A DNA stretch of 64,000 nt from Marinifilum sp. N1E240 (lineage in GTDB: Bacteria; Bacteroidota; Bacteroidia; Bacteroidales; Marinifilaceae), in the NCBI RefSeq assembly GCF_009295825.1, contig NZ_WHKF01000003.1:496001-560000 (forward strand), given 5' to 3'. Below, piece after piece: positions 60,981 through 64,000 of this stretch. The position numbers were made by a program, and so were the translations under genes. The first letter of the stretch is position 1. Each line of letters opens with the position of its first letter. Under the pieces are notes generated by a model. It was not told where the DNA came from. It ran no database searches and saw only the letters and a program-made list of their open reading frames with translations.

Positions 60981-62624
60981 TTACGGAGTTACCATACCAT
61001 TCGATTGAGAAACAATCGCTGTATTTCCGTTACCAAATTGTTCCACTACAGACTCATGTCCAAGACCTGACTGGTAAACATTTACATCATTGTAACTACC
61101 AACTTGTAGAGTATATGAAGAATTATCTTCACCCAACTGAACTGTTTTAGCGATATTTCCTTCGCCAAATGCCTGAATAGAAAGAGCTGAATTGTCATCA
61201 CCTTCCTGAAGAATTAAAGCTGAACTATTTGCAACGAAATATTGTCCAATTCCCGCTTCGTTACCTACACCTTCTTGTCCTATTCCTGCATAAGAATAAG
61301 CAGTATAAACTTGCTCAACAAGTGCTAAATTATCAGTTCCAATCTGTACAATTTCAGCTGTGCTACCATAGTTTTCAACTTGCGCAATTTCCGCTACATT
61401 ATCAACACCATCTTGTCCGATATAAGCAGTAGTATACTTGTTATCTTCCTGATAAATATAAGCTTCATTTGAAGCATTGTATTGCTCAACAAAAGCTCTA
61501 TTGAATTCACCACCTATTTGCTTAATTTCAGCAACTTGTCCATTTCCATATTGCTTAGCAATAGCAGTATTGTAGAATCCATCTTCCTGATTAATTTTTG
61601 CGTCGTGATTTTCACCTACTTGCAATACTCCAGCATAATTTAATTCACCTCTTTCCTGGAATACATTTGCATCATTGTTATCACCAATTTGTAAAACTTG
61701 AGTTACATTATCATTTCCGAAATATTGCTTAGTTGAAGCATAATTAGAGTTACCTAATTGCTGAGTCTCACTATAATTATAAGATCCATAATATTGTGAA
61801 GCTGAAGCATAATTGTTATCCCCATTTTGCTTAATTAAAATCTCATTATTTTCAGTTGTACTTTGAGAACCGTAAGCATAATTATTGTTACCACTTTGCT
61901 TAATCAATAAATCATTGTCAGTACCATACCACTGATATACATCAGCATCATTTTCATCTCCATTTTGGAAAACTTCAGCATTGTTATCACCACCTAATTT
62001 CTGATCAATCATTGCATCATTCGATGCACCAATCTGAGATACAAGTGCATAATCATTTGTAGTGATGTATTGCTTGATATTAGACAAGTTAGATTCACCA
62101 AATTGACTTACAATAGCTCTATCTTCACGTCCTTCTTGAGTAATGTATGACTGATTTAATCCACCAAATTGCAATACGAAAGCAGACTCATTAGTCGCGT
62201 GCAGTTGATCTACCTTAGACATATTAAGCATACCCGTTTGAAGAACAGTTGCTGAATTTTCGGCTCCTCCAATTTGATTAACCAATGAAATATTCAACAA
62301 TCCAAATTGATTCACATAAGCTGAATGTTCTTTACCTCTTTGAGCTAGTAAAGAAATATTTGAAGTACGATTCTGAACTAATGTATAATCATTTGATTTT
62401 CCTCTTTGATTTGAAATAGAGATATTACCAAAACCGTTTTGTTTTACGTCTAATTCGTTTCCATTTCCTTTTTGGTTATTATCATTGAAATTTAACATGC
62501 CAACTTGATTAACTTTGGCAGTGTGGTTTTTTCCTTTTTGATTTACATCTGATTTATTGATTTGTGCTACTAGCATTCCACTAAAGCATAAACTTGCCAT
62601 TGCGGTAAATAATAATTTTTTCAT
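60981..62624 (-). CDS. Curlin-repeat amyloid-like protein
   Basis: A 547-residue secreted protein with signal peptide (1-20, ending LVAQ). Nearly all of the rest is a regular array with a Q/N ladder of the type QxGxxNxAxVxQ, a unit of about 22 residues repeated roughly two dozen times. This is the CsgA/CsgB curlin repeat, which forms beta-solenoid amyloid fibres. E. coli CsgA has five repeats, so this is several times longer. It is acidic, and no CsgC/E/F/G genes are present here. It most likely adds extracellular fibres to the biofilm matrix. Confidence 0.88.
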   Translation of the reverse strand: MKKLLFTAMASLCFSGMLVAQINKSDVNQKGKNHTAKVNQVGMLNFNDNNQKGNGNELDVKQNGFGNISISNQRGKSNDYTLVQNRTSNISLLAQRGKEHSAYVNQFGLLNISLVNQIGGAENSATVLQTGMLNMSKVDQLHATNESAFVLQFGGLNQSYITQEGREDRAIVSQFGESNLSNIKQYITTNDYALVSQIGASNDAMIDQKLGGDNNAEVFQNGDENDADVYQWYGTDNDLLIKQSGNNNYAYGSQSTTENNEILIKQNGDNNYASASQYYGSYNYSETQQLGNSNYASTKQYFGNDNVTQVLQIGDNNDANVFQERGELNYAGVLQVGENHDAKINQEDGFYNTAIAKQYGNGQVAEIKQIGGEFNRAFVEQYNASNEAYIYQEDNKYTTAYIGQDGVDNVAEIAQVENYGSTAEIVQIGTDNLALVEQVYTAYSYAGIGQEGVGNEAGIGQYFVANSSALILQEGDDNSALSIQAFGEGNIAKTVQLGEDNSSYTLQVGSYNDVNVYQSGLGHESVVEQFGNGNTAIVSQSNGMVTP

Positions 62625-63195
62625 GGTTATGATTTTAAGTTTAAAATGAATAGTCAGGTTTCCCCGCTTTTTATTATGTATTTATTTTCAGTTTGTTTGT
62701 CAATTGTAAAATTAAATAGATCATATTAACTGAAAACTCTTTTTACATTAAACTTAAAATTAGATTGATAGAAAATAGATTTTTATTTACGAATCTTCAA
62801 ACCCCTCATTACCACACTACAATTAGTTAAATAAAATTAAACAAGAACTAAAATACTATTATATTTAGGATTAGTCTAGTGAATATAAAACTCAAAAACC
62901 TTTATCATACCAATTGGTATTTTAATGATAATTACATATCATTTAGGCAGTTTTTTCATATCGTTAATGGAAATAGAAGAAGAGTGTTGTATGAAATAAT
63001 AGATTCTAAAAAGAAGATTCACACTCTTAAAACATATCGATAATCCTATTGTATTGAGCAAGAAGTGCACTTTAAATGAGCTCCTCAGTAACTATCTTGT
63101 ATTTTAAATAAAAATGCAAAAATAAAGTGCGAAGCCATCTAGCCACACACTTACATTAATTACATATTGATAATTTTACTTAGACAGTCAGAAAA
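62625..63195. other. Long regulatory region upstream of the curlin gene
   Basis: 571 bases without a coding frame. The gene on the far side ends here, so the whole region is upstream only of the curlin gene. It contains a perfect 14-bp palindrome (62907-62920), an inverted pair AAGAGTGT / ACACTCTT (62980-62987 and 63021-63028) and another GCACTTTA / TAAAGTGC (63067-63074 and 63123-63130). These may be operators or the stems of a small RNA. Confidence 0.4.
62907..62920. promoter_or_regulatory. Perfect palindrome, candidate operator of the curlin gene
   Basis: ATACCAATTGGTAT, a 14-base perfect inverted repeat, 283 bases upstream of the curlin ATG. Dimeric regulators bind such sites. The protein is unknown. 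Confidence 0.35.
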
Positions 63196-63762
63196 TCAAT
63201 ATATTATTTTGTTCATTTTTATATCATGCTCATCAACTGGCACTTTATCTAACACCTGAAAATCGAAACAAATGCCAACTTTAAAGGCGCTTAAAGAAAG
63301 TAATAATCGATCGTAATAAGCTTTTCCTCTCCCCATCCTATTGTTTTCCTTATCAAAGGCAACACCTGGAATCAAAATTAAATCAATTTCATCCTCAGCC
63401 ATAAAAATGGGACCATCGGGTTCCGGAATACCATAATTCTCACCTTCAACCAACGATTCTTTTCCCTCAAAAACCTTTAGATCTAAAGTAGAACCTTTAA
63501 CACATGGAAGAATTACTCTTTTCTGATTCGCCCATTTACATACAAATTCATGTGAAAACACCTCATCCTTCATCGACCAATACAGCATAACAGTACGAGC
63601 CTCAACAAACTCAGGCATCTCTTCCAATTTCTTCAAAATAGGTTCAGATAAATCCATTTTCTGTTGATCGGAATATCCTTGCTTCAACAATCTTATTTCT
63701 TTACGAATTTTTCTTTTCTCTTCGTCAATATTAATATTTGATGTATTCATAGGTCTATTCAT
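63196..63762 (-). CDS. 5-formyltetrahydrofolate cyclo-ligase
   Basis: Converts 5-formyl-THF to 5,10-methenyl-THF with ATP, closing the folate salvage cycle. The protein carries IRKEIRLLKQGYSDQQ at the N-terminus, then VMLYWSMKDEV, LDLKVF, YGIPEP, DLILIPGVAFD and RMGRGKAYYDRLL, the family signature. The start at ATG 63762 overlaps the stop of the upstream gene; ATG 63750 and 63795 are alternatives. It is cotranscribed with the nitrilase-like gene. Confidence 0.92.
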   Translation of the reverse strand: MNRPMNTSNINIDEEKRKIRKEIRLLKQGYSDQQKMDLSEPILKKLEEMPEFVEARTVMLYWSMKDEVFSHEFVCKWANQKRVILPCVKGSTLDLKVFEGKESLVEGENYGIPEPDGPIFMAEDEIDLILIPGVAFDKENNRMGRGKAYYDRLLLSLSAFKVGICFDFQVLDKVPVDEHDIKMNKIIY

Positions 63763-64000
63763 ATATGTCTGTTCGTCTGTCTTTAAAGGCATCATTAAGT
63801 GGCGTAATCATTTTATTTCTTGACAATTCAGGATCGATGTCAAGCATAATTATTTCCTCACCCTTGCCTGCTCTTGCTAAAACTTCCCCTTTAGGATTGG
63901 CAATTATAGATTGACCGGTAAATGTTAGTTCCTTTTCTGTTCCTATTCTATTTGATGTAACAATGTAAGTTCTATTTACTAATGCATAAGAAGGAATCAC
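63755..64000 (-). CDS. Nitrilase/carbon-nitrogen hydrolase family protein, C-terminal fragment (5' end outside window)
   Basis: The last 81 codons of a gene that enters from the right. ALVNRTYIVTSNRIGTE, the GQSIIANPKGEVLA strand and the DRRTDIYE end are typical of the C-terminal part of nitrilase-superfamily amidases. The catalytic E-K-C residues lie in the missing part, so activity and substrate cannot be judged. It is upstream of, and overlapping, the cyclo-ligase gene, which suggests one transcript. Confidence 0.8.
   Translation of the reverse strand: MIPSYALVNRTYIVTSNRIGTEKELTFTGQSIIANPKGEVLARAGKGEEIIMLDIDPELSRNKMITPLNDAFKDRRTDIYE

Noticed and set aside
60981-62624. Sequencing or assembly artefact from repeat expansion in the curlin gene
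   Set aside because: The repeats differ in sequence from one another and the frame stays open throughout, so the array appears genuine.

Overview
The window is about 64 kb of AT-rich chromosomal DNA from a Bacteroidota bacterium. The gene content fits the marine Marinilabiliales/Marinifilaceae type, but I place it only to phylum with confidence and to order tentatively. The evidence is: -7 promoter elements of the TAnnTTTG type, few Shine-Dalgarno sequences, many lipoproteins with short lipoboxes, SusC-style carboxypeptidase-regulatory domains, an S9 peptidase lipoprotein, DUF4251, DUF4369-TlpA and DUF1573 proteins, the TGS-type nucleoside kinase, and single-chain L-serine dehydratase. Both ends cut genes: cobQ on the left and a nitrilase-family gene on the right. 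No phage, transposase, CRISPR array or plasmid gene was seen. This is core genome with a few unusual loci.

Layout. 0-5 kb: cobalamin genes (end of cobQ, an AAA ATPase, cbiZ) with a tetR-dus-cbiZ operon and an intergenic region ending in an orphan terminator. 4-12.7 kb: small redox and membrane genes, an M28 peptidase lipoprotein, a four-PAS hybrid histidine kinase and sdaA. 12.8-13.3 kb: three identical tRNA-Pro genes and one tRNA-Ser. 13.4-17.4 kb: an operon of a TPR/PD40/double-SPOR protein, clpS, NfeD and floA. 17.7-28.9 kb: bcp-recA, S9 peptidase, EamA transporter, a large TerB-ABCG-like transporter, a lipoprotein and a LytS/LytTR two-component pair. 29-38.5 kb: nicotinamidase-like hydrolase, miaA, two Yip1-like genes, smpB, nucleoside kinase, uvrA and a lytic transglycosylase. 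38.8-43.1 kb: an orphan lipoprotein, two divergent PLP enzymes and a second EamA transporter. 43.1-47.1 kb: an ECF sigma factor, a chimeric membrane protein and a divergent vWA protein. 47.1-64 kb: a degenerate DEAD-box protein, dps, small unknowns, a C1 peptidase, lpdA, a zinc-type ABC operon, TlpA, meaB, DUF1573, M20 peptidase, a small ferredoxin, a large solitary curlin-repeat protein and a folate enzyme.

Functional links. Cobalamin assembly and salvage (cobQ, cbiZ) fits with meaB, the chaperone of B12-dependent methylmalonyl-CoA mutase. Envelope functions are prominent: FloA/NfeD/SPOR, transglycosylase, curlin, lipoproteins. Two regulatory pairs are visible: LytS/LytTR, and the sigma factor with its putative anti-sigma partner.

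The most unusual locus is the sigma/anti-sigma/vWA region. The putative anti-sigma protein appears to be built from a cytoplasmic N-terminus, one membrane segment, a SusC-plug-like segment, a carboxypeptidase-regulatory domain, a TonB-box-like segment and a TonB C-terminal-like domain. The divergent vWA protein carries the same SusC-derived pieces. Other points worth following are the pseudo-DEAD-box protein, the solitary curlin, the FloA operon and three candidate small-RNA or structured intergenic regions. All assignments are by eye; no database search was run.
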